Source of the DNA: Symsagittifera roscoffensis
Taxonomy: Eukaryota; Xenacoelomorpha; Acoela; Convolutidae
Direction of reading: 5' to 3'
Length of the DNA: 60,000 nt
NCBI RefSeq assembly: GCF_963678635.1
Contig: NC_087069.1
Location: forward strand, 50,053,892-50,113,891
Position 1 is the stretch's first letter, and every line of letters begins with the position of its first letter. The translations under genes and the position numbers were made by a program. Shown here in pieces: positions 1-13,600 of the stretch. The notes beneath the pieces are model-generated. The model had not been told where the DNA came from. It did no database searches and saw only the letters and a list, made by a program, of their open reading frames with translations.

Positions 1-2699
1 TAACACATTATCGACTTCGCTTTGTTAGTTTGATTATACTGTTTTTGTAGAATTAAACATTGAACAATGAGTTCAATTGTTTTTCATCAAAACTAAATTT
101 CTCCCTTTTGACCCGTAGGAGTTGAGATGGCACGCAATCAAAACCTGTTTTGATGTTCATAATCACAGTACTGTTTTGGTAGTTTTTTTGTCACATCTTG
201 AGTAAATTTGATGTTATTTTGCATGAACTTGAAAGATTGCTAAACGTTTCCAACGGAAACCATTTGAAAACTAGGAAGAAGATGTCGAACTGTGTTTCCT
301 TAAATTTTTTTGAGATGAAACCTAATAATCATATCGGTTTGTAACTTATTACTTCTAATTGTCACCAGGTTCGATGATTGGAATAACTTGTCCAGTCTTC
401 AGAAGAGATTCTTTTATTTATCAACGTTTGAAAACTTAGTTAGTGCAATTTTGAATTTTGATGTGTTTTTGCTAGATTTTTGTAATCTAGAATTCCCCAG
501 TTATCTGACTCTGTTGTTTCTTTTGGTATCTAGTTCGTTCATAATTTTCTTACTTAATCTACATTCAGCTAGAAGCGGTTATGTTAAGCGTTTTCAAAAT
601 GACTGCCTTCTGTTATTTGTTCTGTTTCTGTGAACACGCTATAGAAGAATTGATTAAAAGCGTGGCATTTCTCCTCCTTGGTTTATAGTTTTTTTTGGTC
701 AAATTTCATTTTTGACGACACCCTTCGTGATCTTCTTTTGCTTCTGAGATAATTTTGCGTTGTGGTATGTCTACGTGGTGCAAAAACTTTTCATTATGAG
801 CAGAAATTTCTGTTAGTTTTTCTAAATCTGTACTTCTTGACACATTTTTTGATTTTAAAAAATCTAAATTCGAACAATTGTTTCTTTGCGTTTTATCAGG
901 CGCGTAGTTGGGGTGTGATATGGCTCTATGCTTTTGAACTCGAGGTATGTTTTCTTCCAGAAATTTCCGTAACCAAGCATACCACTGTTTGATTAGCAAG
1001 CCACAGTTGCATTTTTTCTTGTATATCTGATCGAAAAATGATTTCAGGTTCCAAAGAAAATCTTCCGAAGTTTTATGTCTAAAAGTCTAAATCATCCAAA
1101 CAATGGTTTTTATCCGGTTGCTCTTTACATTCAGGCCTTCAAGTGTTTTTCTAAATCCAATTGCATCCTTTTTCTTAATGATAGTCATGTTCCTTGCGCA
1201 TTGGCTCGAATTCTTTTGATGGCTTCAATTTTCAGTACAGGAGTGTTGTGCGATTGCTGATTGAAGTCATTATGTCCAGAGAATTCTTATGTTTTTGTGA
1301 CGGGTTTCAGTACAATGATTTCAGTAGGATGAGTGTTGCGTGATTGAACTCATAATATCTTTTGTGCCGGATTAAAATTTGCATGGTTATGCTGTAAGTA
1401 ATAACCCTGATTTTTGTTTTATTTCGTTATTAAGAAATGATTTTTTCTACAAAGGATCTTGTCTTCGCATTTTCTCATGAATTTTAGCGATTTTGAAGTT
1501 GATATTTTTGTTTTTGGGGAAAGTTTGCAGATCTCCTGTTAATCTCAATTTTGTGATTTCAGCTAGGATTTATAAGAGGAAAAGTCAAAACTGGCGTTTT
1601 CGTTGACCGTTGGTGATTAATTTTTCTGTTGATATAGGCAATGTTATTAGCCAGATCTCTGGTTGTTTTCTTCTGCTGGCTGGAATCAAGGCTGCTTTTA
1701 GTCTAAAAGCCGTTTTTTTTTGTATTTATCTAATCAGCAAATATTTCTGAAGTAATCATTTTTTTCGATCTGTTTTCATTTCGAGGCGCATGGTGATAAA
1801 CGACAAAAAAAATTATTTTTCCTTGTTGCTTCTTTCAAACTTGGTTAGTTTTTTTAGCATACTGTTGCAATGAGAAACAAGATCTTCTGTCTAGGCAATA
1901 AGACTATTTCTTTTTTTGTGAATTTTGAAGTCTAATTTCAGTTTTCATTACTGTTCCATTGAAGTCACTGGTGCTGCAGAAACATGAAATTGTTATATTT
2001 GATCAAAAACCGTCCTGGTCAAAGAAAATTATTTGAGTTTTCTTGCTGTTTGGTTGTTATTCCACAGTTCCGAGTCAAGGAAACTCGAATGGACCTGTTT
2101 TAATTTTAGCAGCTGTTGTTTCATTTTTTGATCCCTTTTTGATCATTCTCACAAATGTGCTCTGGGGTCCATTTCTTTGGAGATTCTGTCAATAATTGCG
2201 TCTGTAGTGGCTGTCTGTAGGATGATATTCAGATATGTTGCTCTGAAATGCTCGTCTGTGCTGGTCGTTGTGTTGTCTTAAGAATCCATTGATGATTGAA
2301 TTTTTGTTGCAATATTTTGTATTTTCTCTGAATATAGACAATTACCTGACACCTCATGTAGATCATTTCGTAAGTTGGCACAAAAAAAATCGCTGGCGCT
2401 GCTTGATGTGTAGATACTGTTTTTTGTCACTTTAATTTGGTCAGACGAATATCCATTTAAAAATTGACTTCACTGCGCGTGGAAAAAAAACTGATTCAAA
2501 GTCTGTTGTTCATGAACAAAAAACTATCTTGTCTGATCCTAGTTTGATGAATTTTGAGCTGTCGATGACGTTGGATTAACTGATGTGGACCAAGTGGGCG
2601 CACGATGACAAAATTGTTCTTGTTGCGGTTGTTGTCGATCTTGATGAACAAACGAAAAATTTTGGTGTCGATGGTTGGTCAAAAATTTGAGGACGGCTA
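1..2699. other. AT-rich stretch without a recognisable gene
   Basis: Open frames here are short, of low complexity and do not resemble a known protein. T-runs and many TTTCAG acceptor-like words occur, but no exon with a plausible protein could be joined. A weak repeated segment lies at about 1228-1275 and 1314-1360, sharing TTTCAGTA, GAGTGTTG and a following GATTG. Nothing else was seen. Confidence 0.5.
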
Positions 2700-2709
2700 A
2701 TGTTGTTCA

Positions 2710-3505
2710 TTATGATTTCAAATCGTCCGTACAGTCGTCGTAAGCCTTGTATATTGCCAAAAAACAGTTACTTTTGCCAGTGATCCCATAGAATGCTTGA
2801 GCCGTTTTCACTATAGTCAGTGTCTGTAGATGTGTCAACTTCTCGGCTTCTGAGATTGGCTGGTTGCTAACCGCTGCATGAAACACATGAATCAATTCGA
2901 ACGGAGCGTTTTTCGCGGCTCCTTCAAAAGGCGAAAATCTAGTTTTTGTTGATCTTGTCATCTGGCTGTACAATACTTGTTACATTGAGCTATCGGTTGA
3001 TAAAATGATGTTGATTTCAGTTCCAATAAAAAAAAAAATAGAATTGGGGGATGTTGTTTCTGGCAACTTCCTTGATGATGCAGGATTGCTAGGTCCACCG
3101 ATAAGATGTTGAGTTCAGGATAAATTGAGTGAAGGAAAAACACTTACAAACCGGCGGAGGTTATCGTAGCCAAAGACGATGATAGAATGATACCTGAGTG
3201 ATATATGTCGTCAAATGAGTAACCTGAACTGTTTCGGATTCAGGCTGCATTGATGCATGTCGTGATGGTTCAATTGCTTTGTTAGCGCTGGAAGTAGGAT
3301 TTAGATTAGTCGAGTGATTGGATTTCAGTTGCTGGTCGGCTAAAGTATAATTAAGATCTTTAACTGTACTGATATGAAAGTTTGTTATTGGAACGAACAT
3401 GACGCAGTTTTTTTTTCTGTAGAATCTGTATAAAGTCTTCCATAAGGTCATTGCTTTTATCCTATTTTTTCTTGTAACAATTGATGAGCTCTTCTGTAAT
3501 GGCAT
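2710..3505 (-). pseudogene. BEL/Pao-like gag remnant (DUF1759-type)
   Basis: Two minus-strand open stretches, 3161-3505 and then 2710-2973, look like a decayed retrotransposon Gag. The second has the layout of the DUF1759 Gag domain of BEL/Pao elements: an F-x-G start, a phenylalanine/histidine-rich helix (ELIHVFHAAV), a KLTHLQTLT segment, then an alanine/isoleucine-G-I-T-G segment. The first stretch is polar and serine/threonine-rich, as expected upstream. No protease, RT or LTR was recognised nearby, so only a fragment is present. The assignment rests on pattern memory of the family and not on an alignment. A chance open frame is the alternative. Confidence 0.4.
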
Positions 3506-6299
3506 TTGTCTGTTTATTCTAAACTGTTTAAGATTTTGATATTTTGTGTAACCATGTCCGAAATGTTGTAGCTCAAAATGATGTCAGCAGGAGGTGCTTT
3601 CTTTTGTTAGTCAATGTGTGTTTTTCTCTGAGGGAGTGTTTAGATTTTGAACATGACTACGTTTCTGTTGATTGATGTCAAAACTTCAGGTTCAGTTTCC
3701 AGTTATGAGTAAAAATCGGGTTTGGTTCGTTCCAGTCGATAAACGGGGTAGGAGCCGAAATACAAAGAAGAGCGATTGGTAACCATCTTTTTATTAGGTA
3801 ACTCAAAATAAGACAAGTTTTAAAAACTAAACTAAAGAGTAATAAAGTGTTCCGCTACCAATGACAGATGGACTCAAACGAAACAGAACATAAAATTACC
3901 TTCATCTACCAATATTAAAATGTATGAGTTTCTAAAATGAATCAGTTTTTTATTCAGCTTCAAAATGATTTTCCCGAAGACATTGACGTCGAAAATGCGT
4001 TGATGACAGCTGGGTTAAAGGGTAGAACTGAGGGTTTTACACATAAGTATGACTCAATGTCATCTAAAACAGTGATTGAAAAACAATTGATCATTAGATT
4101 TTTGGCGGATAATAAGATATGCCTGAAGCTAAATAGACTGAGTTTGTTCGCTCGATTGAAAATTGGGTTCACTGTGTGCATCAAAATCACAGTCAAATAT
4201 TTTTCTTTTGCCAATACCTCGTTCTCGTTAAAATTGTAATACGTGACGCCTCTCATAACATTTTTTTTTCAGATTTCTATGGACTGAACAATTTTGTGAA
4301 GATTATTTGTCTTAATAATGCCATCTGTTGTATTTTTCCGGCGGAACTAATCTATGCTATCACTACCCCATAAACAACGTTTCGCCCGAACAAATTCCGA
4401 CAACACCACTGTTTTCTATGTAAGGTGAGTTTGATTTACCTTTTGATGATAGGATGTATTTTTCTTTTGCTTTTTTCACTTTTATCTTTTTCTTCTTATT
4501 TGAGGTCATTGCCTGAAATTTTGAGCTGGAAACATTTTATAAATTTAACAACATTGAACAGTTTTTGTGATTGTTTTTCAAAAATGTACTTGCTGTTTTT
4601 CTCAAGTTTTTTTCAAGAAATGAGCTTAATACCAGAAAAAAATCAATAAATCACTAAGATAACTAGCCTAAGGCAACTGAAAACCTGATTTTAAACCCTT
4701 CTCCATAAACTGTCTGCCAATAGTTCTTCGATTAAGAAGGTTCCCTCTCTTTTTTCTGAGATTTTTGCACAGACTTTGGTCCATGTTCAATATACACTTT
4801 AAAAAAGCAAGAATGATTGTCATTTAAAAACGTCGACTTCTGCTGTTTTGAATTACTGAGCTACCCATATCTTTTTAAAATTGAACATTTCTGCTGATGG
4901 TTACGTTTGTGCTTGTATTTACTTTAAGCATGCTTTCTGGTCTTTTTTTTGTTTACATATTCTACAACTAAGCGCTAGAAAACTCATTGGTATACATAAC
5001 ATTATTCTGTGCTAGTTAGATGGCTAAAACGTGAATATAAAGTTTTAATCCGTGCAAAAAACAAAGTTTTTGTGCAAACCATATTTATATGACAATTCGT
5101 CTTTTAGCCTTTTTACAGAGTCGTTAAGAAATTACTGATACACGAATAGACGATTTTTTCAACAATATGTACGCATACTTTCTTGATTTGTCCAGCTGCA
5201 TTATTCTTTGTGTTTAATTGCTGCCTAGAAAACTTCATGTTTTCAGATTGAATACGGGTAAGTTTTGAAAACAATTTGAATAATTTTGCTTTTTAATCTG
5301 CAGCCTGATGTCTATTGAATTTTTTTCGAGAGTTAATGTTTCCAAAGTTTTCTTTCATGGGCGAAAAAAAAGATAATTTGCTCTTCATTTAATTTATCAT
5401 TTAAATATTTTAAATTGCATTTGTGATATGGATTTTATTGTTGAATTTCGCTTTTTAAAATATATCATTAAACTATTAGGGATTACATTTTCGTGCGGTA
5501 AAGTTTTGTGGTCAGCATTGAACTTGCGAGATTTCCAGTTTTTTGGGTATTTGATTTTTTTCTTTTTTAAAATATACATCAAAAGGCCCAAAAGTGTTTT
5601 TCAGTAGTTTGGCGCATAAAGTCAAGGGAAAACCCAATATCTAAAACTCAGCAAAATGTTTACTCAGGAAACATTTGAGTCAGCTGGTGCCTCATTTTAA
5701 CATGCGTTTATTCACGGAAGGAAGATCCGACCTATTTTTTGTTCATCTCTGATTCGAAAAACAGAATATTTGAAATTCGGAGATGAAACCAGCTGAAAAT
5801 TTTTCAATTTTCCTTAATAATTTTGCGGTCCAGTGGAAGCGGACTTGAGTATTCCGGAAAACAGCCTTACCAGAAATTTAGATTAGAAGTTCGAACCGTT
5901 TACGTTTTATTGCCATTCATGGATAAATTCCCGGCAAAAACAATCCTCAAATTCAACTAACACTGAAAGAAAAGTTATCGAAACTACAATATATCCAACT
6001 TGTTCGATATTAGTAAAAAAATCTGAGATGTTTTGAAGGAGCCTTTTGGTTGAGAGCCTGGTTTTGTTTATTCCCGAACTTTTGGCAAAAATTGTGTTTT
6101 GAAAAAAAGTTCATCAGCCAATTCGAAATTTTTTTAGACTTTGAAAAGACTTCATGATCAGGAAGAAAAATATTTTCTGAATTTTTTTCAATCACTTTTC
6201 TTCAATTTTCTCGTTCTATCAATTCTGATGCGGCTTTTAATTTTGTACCAGCTTGAATTATTCTGAATCAGTAATTTGTTGTTAAGTTTTCATCAAACA
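3506..6299. other. AT-rich intergenic stretch
   Basis: Only short, low-complexity open frames occur. A 100-codon plus-strand frame at 3937-4239 has no recognised family and its minus strand is also open, so it was not called as a gene. No repeat or RNA gene was seen. Confidence 0.45.
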
Positions 6300-6665
6300 A
6301 TGCTAGCAGTGGCGTGTGCAGAAGACTTTCTAGGGGCAGGGGGGAGGGTTGTGGTCGACCTTTTTTATGAAAATTTTGTCTAACTTTGTTTTTGTGTCGT
6401 TCAATTTGATTTTCAGAACTTCTGTCAAACGTTTTCTGTGCCCCTATCTAGTTTTTGAAAAGCTGTCTAAAAATGACGTTTCAAGCAAATTACAAAAAAA
6501 ATTGTCAAAAAAATTTCGGTCTTCAAATTTTGTTCGGTCCTCAAATTTTCGATGTCGGCCAGGGATGTGAGACCCTTTGGAAAAGTTTAGCAAAACATTG
6601 ATGGGGAGAATCGCCTCCTCCTGCTCCCTCGACACACCGATGAATGCTAGACGTCCTGCACTGGA
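6300..6665. repeat. GC-richer block, probably an old interspersed repeat
   Basis: This block stands out from its AT-rich surroundings. It opens with a purine-rich run containing GGGGCAGGGGGGAGGG near 6335-6350 and ends in a C-rich segment (CGCCTCCTCCTGCTCCCTCG) near 6610. In between it contains two near copies of TTCAAATTTTGTTCGGTC-like sequence close to 6520-6550. No protein family was recognised. A decayed repeat is the most economical reading. Confidence 0.3.
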
Positions 6666-7327
6666 TTTTTGTTGATAAACAGCAATTAAATTTAGAAAAG
6701 AAACGTGTGTTCTTGCAAAGTACAGTAAAAAAAATTGATAGAAAAGTGCTTCACTTTCAATCGAATCTAGTCTTTATCTAGTTAAATACTTTTGTAATTT
6801 TTACTTTGCTGATATTTCGCTACTATGATGCAAATGAGAAAGTGCTCTGAATCAAACTAAAAAAAAACATGACTTCTGAAAACTTGTGCCCCTGGCTTGT
6901 ACGTTTACATTGCCCTTTCACCTTCACTCACCCGTCCAAGGGTAAAGTGAGGACATACTAAATAAGGCTTGACAATCAGGTCCTTCTTTCTGCGTGCACC
7001 GCTTTGAACCCATACCTCCAACCCGGCATATTACCCCGCTAAACTATTCACCAGTCGCAAATGGGCAATTGAATAGGTGAGGGGCGTTGCTTGAACATGA
7101 TTGAACATCGGATACTGATAACTTGGTTGAAAAAGAGCTAGCGAGAGGGTGTTGGGTTTGATGTGTGTTGTGGACTGAGTTTGGTGGCGGAGGTTTGCGC
7201 GCGGGAGGAAGGGGGCTATGGGGACAGGGGAAGTTTGTAAGTAGGAGCGGAACTTAAAACTCATGTTTACAGGGTTGAAAAGGCTCGTTCAGGTTCTAGA
7301 TGTGTAGTAAAAGTATAGTAATCATTC

Positions 7328-7334
<7 letters not shown>

Positions 7335-7390
<56 letters not shown>
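7335..7390. repeat. (TA)n microsatellite
   Basis: An uninterrupted TA dinucleotide run of about 27 units is visible, followed by TTTATATTATG. Its exact length in the organism may differ because such runs are unstable and hard to assemble. Confidence 0.95.
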
Positions 7391-7392
<2 letters not shown>

Positions 7393-8959
7393 ATATTATG
7401 ATTGAAATTATGAGTCATTGAATAAAAGTAGATCATAATTGGTTGAAATGGATTTTAAAAATTTACTGTAGATTTTTGAAAATTGAAAATAATCAAATAC
7501 AATCTTTCATAACAGCAACTATCGTGGATAAATGGGGCACTCAACTCGATTAAATAAGTAACTATTTGTCTATTTATTACCATAAAATTGTTTTTTTTTT
7601 CTATGAAACTTTAGTGCGGTTGCATCTTTTCCGAGTCATTTATCATTATATTTTTTGAAAAAAAAAAACAATTTTAAGCCTAAATAATTTGTTTGCTGCT
7701 GTTTTATAGAGACACGAGTCAACGTTGCTTCGTTAATACTAAAATAGATCCATGGGGACAGCAGAACTGGCAATAATTTAGTCAAAAAAGATTTTGTGGT
7801 AATTTAAGCGGGTGTAAACATATGGCAAAGTTAAAAGTAGGCAAAAGCATGAATAACTCAGTTTTAGCTGTCTTCTTTAAAAAAATTATTTATTTAATTG
7901 CCCTTGTATTGAAATAGTAAAAAAAGAGGTTCTTTTTGCTTTTCCCCCACCTGCAAAACTTAGCTAGCAAAATTTTGTTCGCACTGTCTGTCCGATTGTT
8001 ACAAAAAAATTGCATCGCGACTTATTACGCAATGACAAACATATTTGATTTTGATGTTTAACCTTGTAAAATTCCCACTATACAATAACATTGATGATTA
8101 TATGAGGTTGGGAAAAATGAATATAGCTAAAACAGTATTTCTCGGCCGCTCATATCAAAACAAAGTACTTTGTTTGCTTATTTTTATTAAAATAATAGGT
8201 AACTTGGAATACGTAACACATATATGATTCCACGAGGACTGGAGAAAATCGAAAACTTATGCTAGAGGGACGGTTGATCACGAAAAATGAATGGAGAAGT
8301 CAAATAGGTCGTTCTTTTTTTTCTTAGATTAAAACGCAAGTAGTTTGATGATCGGCTTGATTTCTCAGAGATACTTTCATAGATTGGCTTGATTTCATTT
8401 CAAAAAGCGGCCGTGATTGTTCTAATGATAATCATTCAGGGCAAACAGACATTGAGAGGAGTAAGAACTGAGCTGATTCGTATCCGTAGTTCTGCAGTTT
8501 CTCCATTTTCTCTCCTGAGCTGTTTTCACTCATATGCTGAAAATTTTCTATCCTCTAGTTGTATTTAAATCAATTTTTCTTTGCAGGTCAATCTGATTCT
8601 TTTTTTAAACCACAAGTTTGGACACGAATGATTTTAATGGCCTGTTTTCAGCATATGAATAAAATCAAATCAGAAATAAGAGGTGTATTAGCAAACTTTA
8701 TATCCAAAAAATAATGAAAACATGACCATAAAGATCAAACGCAGATTCATTTTTACATTCATTTTTTTTGAGTGGCCAAACTCTCTATATTAAAAATGTT
8801 CAAGCGGTCGACTTTTGTATCAGAAAGCTCGAATTTTTCTTATTCTTTTGATTTGTTCTGTAACTTACCACACATATTTAGCTAACTTATAGCACGAATA
8901 AATTCTTTACTATTTTTACCACAATGTAATGTAATGTTTTTACACGTAATATACTATCT
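7391..8959. other. AT-rich stretch, nothing recognised
   Basis: Short low-complexity frames only. The longest, about 60 codons at 8045-8227, resembles no known family. No structured RNA or transposon end was seen. Confidence 0.4.
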
Positions 8960-8969
8960 GAAGAAAATT

Positions 8970-9470
8970 ATAGTAGACTTGAGCGCTTATAACGAGTTAA
9001 CGTACAAATGTTTTGACTCTGTAAAAATTAAAACACAGGCAGAACTTGAAAAGAAAAACTTGGCACAAACTTGATCAAAAACTTACCAAATTGCTAACAT
9101 TACCACCATTACTGATAGCTTCTCGGTTGACTAACTCAATGCATCAAACTTTCTTTTTGTGTCTTTTCATCAGCAAAATTCATTAATTTGACGACAATGA
9201 ATTTTATATACAAGTAACAAGTAATAAAATGTTGAACAAATCTATTGGTTGTATTAATTTGGGCACTTATAACGAGCTGATCACGTGCAAAAGTTTTCGT
9301 GCTGAAGAAATTATAACATAAGCAGAAGCTTGAATAGTCAAGCTTGGCTAACGCTTTATCAAAAACTTACCAAACAGCCAAAACTGCCAATTAATTTTCA
9401 AATCTTTGCGGTTGATTTTATTACAAAGCATTAAACTCTCATTTTGTCTCAAATTATCAGCAGAATTTTT
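8970..9470. repeat. Diverged tandem duplication, period about 288 bp
   Basis: Two successive segments, about 8970-9185 and 9258-9470, carry the same words in the same order: GCxCTTATAACGAG, then an A-rich GCAGAA(C/G)CTTGAA, then ATCAAAAACTTACCAAA, then GCGGTTGA or TCGGTTGA, then GCATxAAACT, then ATCAGCA(A/G)AATT. Substitutions and small indels separate the copies, so the duplication is old. No coding content is apparent. Confidence 0.7.
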
Positions 9471-10368
9471 CCAAGTTGTTTTCCTTAATTTCCCCGAGAA
9501 CTCAAATTTCTGAAATTTGCTGTAGAGAAAAATTAAATTGCAGTTTCTTTAAATATTTCTTGTTACTAGAAGAAAAAGACTGAACCTCCTATTTCTAAAA
9601 GCTAGCTTCAAAATCCAGAAAGGTATTGTTATCATATCCTACTCAAAATTTTGAAAAGTATGAAAAATCAGCCACACTTATTTTTATCCTCAATTTTGAT
9701 TTGGTAGTAAATTTTGCAAAAAAAAAACGAAAATATTTGTTGATTTCTCTCTAGGTCAGTTATAATATGTTTTCATCAGGTCAATTTTTAGTGCTATGAC
9801 ATTAAAAAAATTTTGCTGTATGAAAGATTAATGTTTTTGCTGTCACTTTAATACGAACATGTCAAAGTTTGACCCTTACCTGTCTGAACAAAAAACGACG
9901 ACCTGAACAAAAAAATTTTATCGGGTTTTTATCTGAAATGAGATAGAAGATCTTCGAGAAATTTATGTTCACTGTTTTTTTTCAGTGCGGTGTTTCTGAG
10001 CTAATCAAATTCACAGTCATCAATCTTACCCGAGTCGAGATTTTATCAAACCAAAAGTTTTAATCTTTGAAAAAGTTTAGGTATCTGAACGATTTTTAAA
10101 CCGTGTTTTTAGTGAGCACGAGATTTCTTTGGTAAATTTGTTGAATATTTAATCTTGAATGTTAATTTTTTCCTGCAACAATCATTTTTTTTTAATATTA
10201 TTTTTAACACACGTGATCAAAGTTTTGCCGAATTTAAATGCCTTGGTGGGTTTGACTTGACCCCTCTGAGAAATTTTTTAAAAACCTACAAGACGATCGG
10301 GTTGGCTGAATGAGTTTTTGAATTGTTTGGGAGAAAAATCTCGAACCGGGTATAGTTTCAGTCACAAA

Positions 10369-10669
10369 ATGGCCTCGTCTTCATCTTCCAAGACGAATGA
10401 CTTCATTTCCAATCAATATAGCCCTGCTGTCTGTCCCGGTTGTTCGGCGAGACTAACAGGCAATGCGCCGGAACTTCCCTGTGGTCACCAAATTTGCTTC
10501 CAATGTGCGGTGACCATGGAACGATTTGGAGGTCAAAAGTGTCCAGTTGAGGGTTGTCGCCACAATCAAACTGCCTTCCCAGAACGAATTTCAGTCAGTA
10601 ACTTACCAGTGAAAGCTGTAGCTGCAGTTGACAATTCTTCGTTCACTGTACTACCACCGCCTTATGACG
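10369..10669 (+). CDS. RING-finger protein, first coding exon
   Basis: The ATG at 10369 lies in a good context (CACAAAATGG) and opens a 100-codon exon that ends at a GT donor at 10670. A serine-rich N-terminus is followed by a RING-type zinc module: C22, C25, C38, H40, C43, C46, C58 and C63. The spacing is CxxC, then PCGH, then CFQC, then C-x4-C. This resembles the RING of E3 ubiquitin ligases of the TRIM type, except that the last pair is C-x4-C and not C-x2-C. The exon ends in phase 1. The next convincing plus-strand exon (15891) begins with the two bases that complete a codon, so this may be the start of a RING-AIG1 gene. If the join is wrong, it is a separate RING gene whose later exons are not visible. 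Confidence 0.7.
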
Positions 10670-13600
10670 GTAATCTGTTTTCCTTGTCGATTGACTTTTT
10701 TAAAAACATTTTCCTAATTTAAACCAAAGCCAATTATTACTCAATATCGAGTCAGCCTGGTAGTATTTTCTTTAAGTCTTGTCCGCATCATAAAGTATTG
10801 GTACTCGGTAAACTGATGCAGCTTGAATTAAAATTAATTGTCAAATCAAAATCGAAATAACTTTTTTCAAAACCAACTAACGAATCTTATTTCAAGTTTC
10901 AATGCAAACTCATCTCTTCGACATTCGATAATTCGCGAGGAAGTATTCAAACATCTTAAAAGCAGTCTTTTTTTCGTTATTTTACTTCATTTTCTTAAAT
11001 TATCCCTCTATATTGGTTTCATAACAACTTTATTAAACAACGTCACAGATCAAGTTTAATACTTTTGTTTAACTTCCATAACTTTCAGAAAAACATAGTT
11101 TTTTCTCAGTCGAATCATTTGCTCTGTAAAGTTAATAATAGTTAAAGTTATGTTTCTTGTGTTTCAATTCAGATTATATAATCCGTAGCTGTCTGAAAGC
11201 AAAATTTATAACCATATAAGTGTTAAAGTTAATGTAAAAGCTACACAATTCCTTGCTGCATAGGGCTGCCTTACTAGCTCTTCAAAGTTGACTGATAAGT
11301 CATCTTCTTAAAATTATTCGTCCGGGATAACACGTTGTAGATTTCCCAAACATCCGTCGGGATCAGCAGTGACATAGGGTCAGCGGCAATTACTTCTAAA
11401 AGCCAATAAGAAGAAAAAAGTCAACGCTTTCGATCTTTCTGATTCCGCTTGTACACATTCGTGCTTATCAGCTGGATTAGCAAATTGTACTGACTTCTTG
11501 CTAATATCGTTATTTTAAACCGTGAATGGGTTTAAAACGTCTTTTATTATAAAATTACGGCCAGTTTATTTCAAAGTAAAGGTTTGAATGGTACCAAGGA
11601 TACAGGAATGATCAAAAGTCTCCGATTGCCGTTCGCTTACTGTTGATCAAGAAAAACAAAAATAGGGGTATGGCATTGAATCGAATGGCTTATATTCATT
11701 CGGAGACAGACAAAGGAGCTTCGTAATGGCTCAAGCCCTCAATCATACACAATAACTATCACAATTTAGTTGAAATATGTGACTTACCGACTACATTGTT
11801 TTATTTTACTTACTCTTTGCTGGTACCACTGATGTCGGTCGAAAATCGCCTTGATGAAGACAACAACCTGAAGATAACTTCTTCGAATTCATTTTACGAG
11901 GAGTACCGAAATGACATTTATTGAAAATTGAGCCTCATGGCATAAAGCGCCATACTGATCGTAAATGGTACCCCTTTGACCATCTGTGCTCAACCAGGGA
12001 AGGTCATGCATGCTCCTTTTCCAAAATTCCCAGTTAAAGATTTCGTTTTTGACTCGTCCAGATATCCTTCAGACTCTCCTGCATAAGTTACTGCACTTTC
12101 AGCAGCAAAATTTTGCCGATGTTGAAGCATGTTTTGTAAGTCGCACGAGGTTTTATCTTCAGCAAAAAGCAAGAGTTAACCAGGACCTGTATTCAGAAGT
12201 GGCTTCCTTATGAGCGCAGAACTTTTACATAGCTGACTATCTCGACTCAATGAGATCTCGGATAAAAGCTGAATCCCGACTTGATAACTTCATTGAAATT
12301 GGACGATTTTAATTAGGTTCAAAATCGTGATCCTGAGGTAGAAGGAACACTAAAACCTGCAGCAGACGCAGCTGGCGAGCAAAAAGAAATATCACATAGT
12401 CACGCTATGTTATGCCACGTATTAAGCTTGAAATGGGCCTTTTAAAAGACTTATTGGTTGTGAGTCGCAGTGTTAATCGTAAGCTCAAGTATGCTGTTAC
12501 GCAACGTTCATTTTGTCAACAAAATTTGGTGTTTAAATCTCTAGTAGCCGGTGAACAAATTTCCTGGAGAACTTAAGACAAGATAAATTCGTAGGTAGTA
12601 CCCTTGCTCCTGAAAAAATGTTGATCGTTTGGAGCGCATTTAGTTCTTTCCACCGTTTACAATGCAATTTCTCGTACTGGCTGAAGGTAAAACCCATTTA
12701 CGAACAGTTTCGTAACGATGCGGCATCAGCGGATCCATATAAACATGAAACTTTGAAAACTTGTTTTAGCTTTTGCATATGGGATCAAAACCAAAATAAT
12801 TTAAATTGTTGGCATCAATCAGGAAAGTCAGGTCAATTAGATGGACTGCTGCGAGCCACCTTTCGTGGGTCCAAATAACCTTCTTCGTTCTATCGGTCAA
12901 TTAAGCCGCTTGTTTAGAATTTGACGCTAAACTTCTTGTAATTGTGGATGTAGACATCCACCAATAGTGAGGTTTATATGTCTGTTCCACCGCAAGTATA
13001 ATGATCAGAGCAAAAATCATATACTTTCCGTGATTCGCTTGCTTTTCACTGTCTCCAAAATTAATTCACTGCTTTGGATCATCGAAACATTTTTTACATT
13101 ATACGAAAATCTCTCACCATGATCTTTCGTTAGAGACTCGGATCTCTCGGTTGAGCGTTTGAGGCTTAAGCAACCGCCTTGTAATAATTGAGGTGTGAAT
13201 AACTTGGGTCCATATCGTGGTACAATTTTACGCAGCTCGAAAAAATACGGATTGTTTTTTTAACCAACTGCGCCGTTCATGTCTAAATTGTTCTTTCCCT
13301 AGATACCAGCTCTTGCATGATGGAATAGAGCAATTTATCGCGCGCCGCGGTACATCGTCTTTCTTCTAAAACTATGACGAGGCCAGTCTTAATGGCGTTC
13401 GCTTGGTGTTTGCCAATCATGTTAATAACACCTGTCTCCAAAAGGTTGATGTAAATCGCTTGTGATTGTGATACAACTCCAGAAAAAGATACAGAAGTGT
13501 TTTGAAGGACTGTGAACTGCATCTGCTGTCTTATGATTTAGCTAGAACGGACAACTAGTGAGTTTCACTTTGTGGAAGCGAGTTTCAGATGGATGAAAAA

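Noticed and set aside
388-1260. Small plus-strand genes at 388-633 and 1075-1260
   Set aside because: Low-complexity, F/L-rich translations from T-rich DNA, no start context or family.
3937-4256. 100-codon gene at 3937-4239
   Set aside because: Both strands are open over the same interval and neither translation resembles a family.
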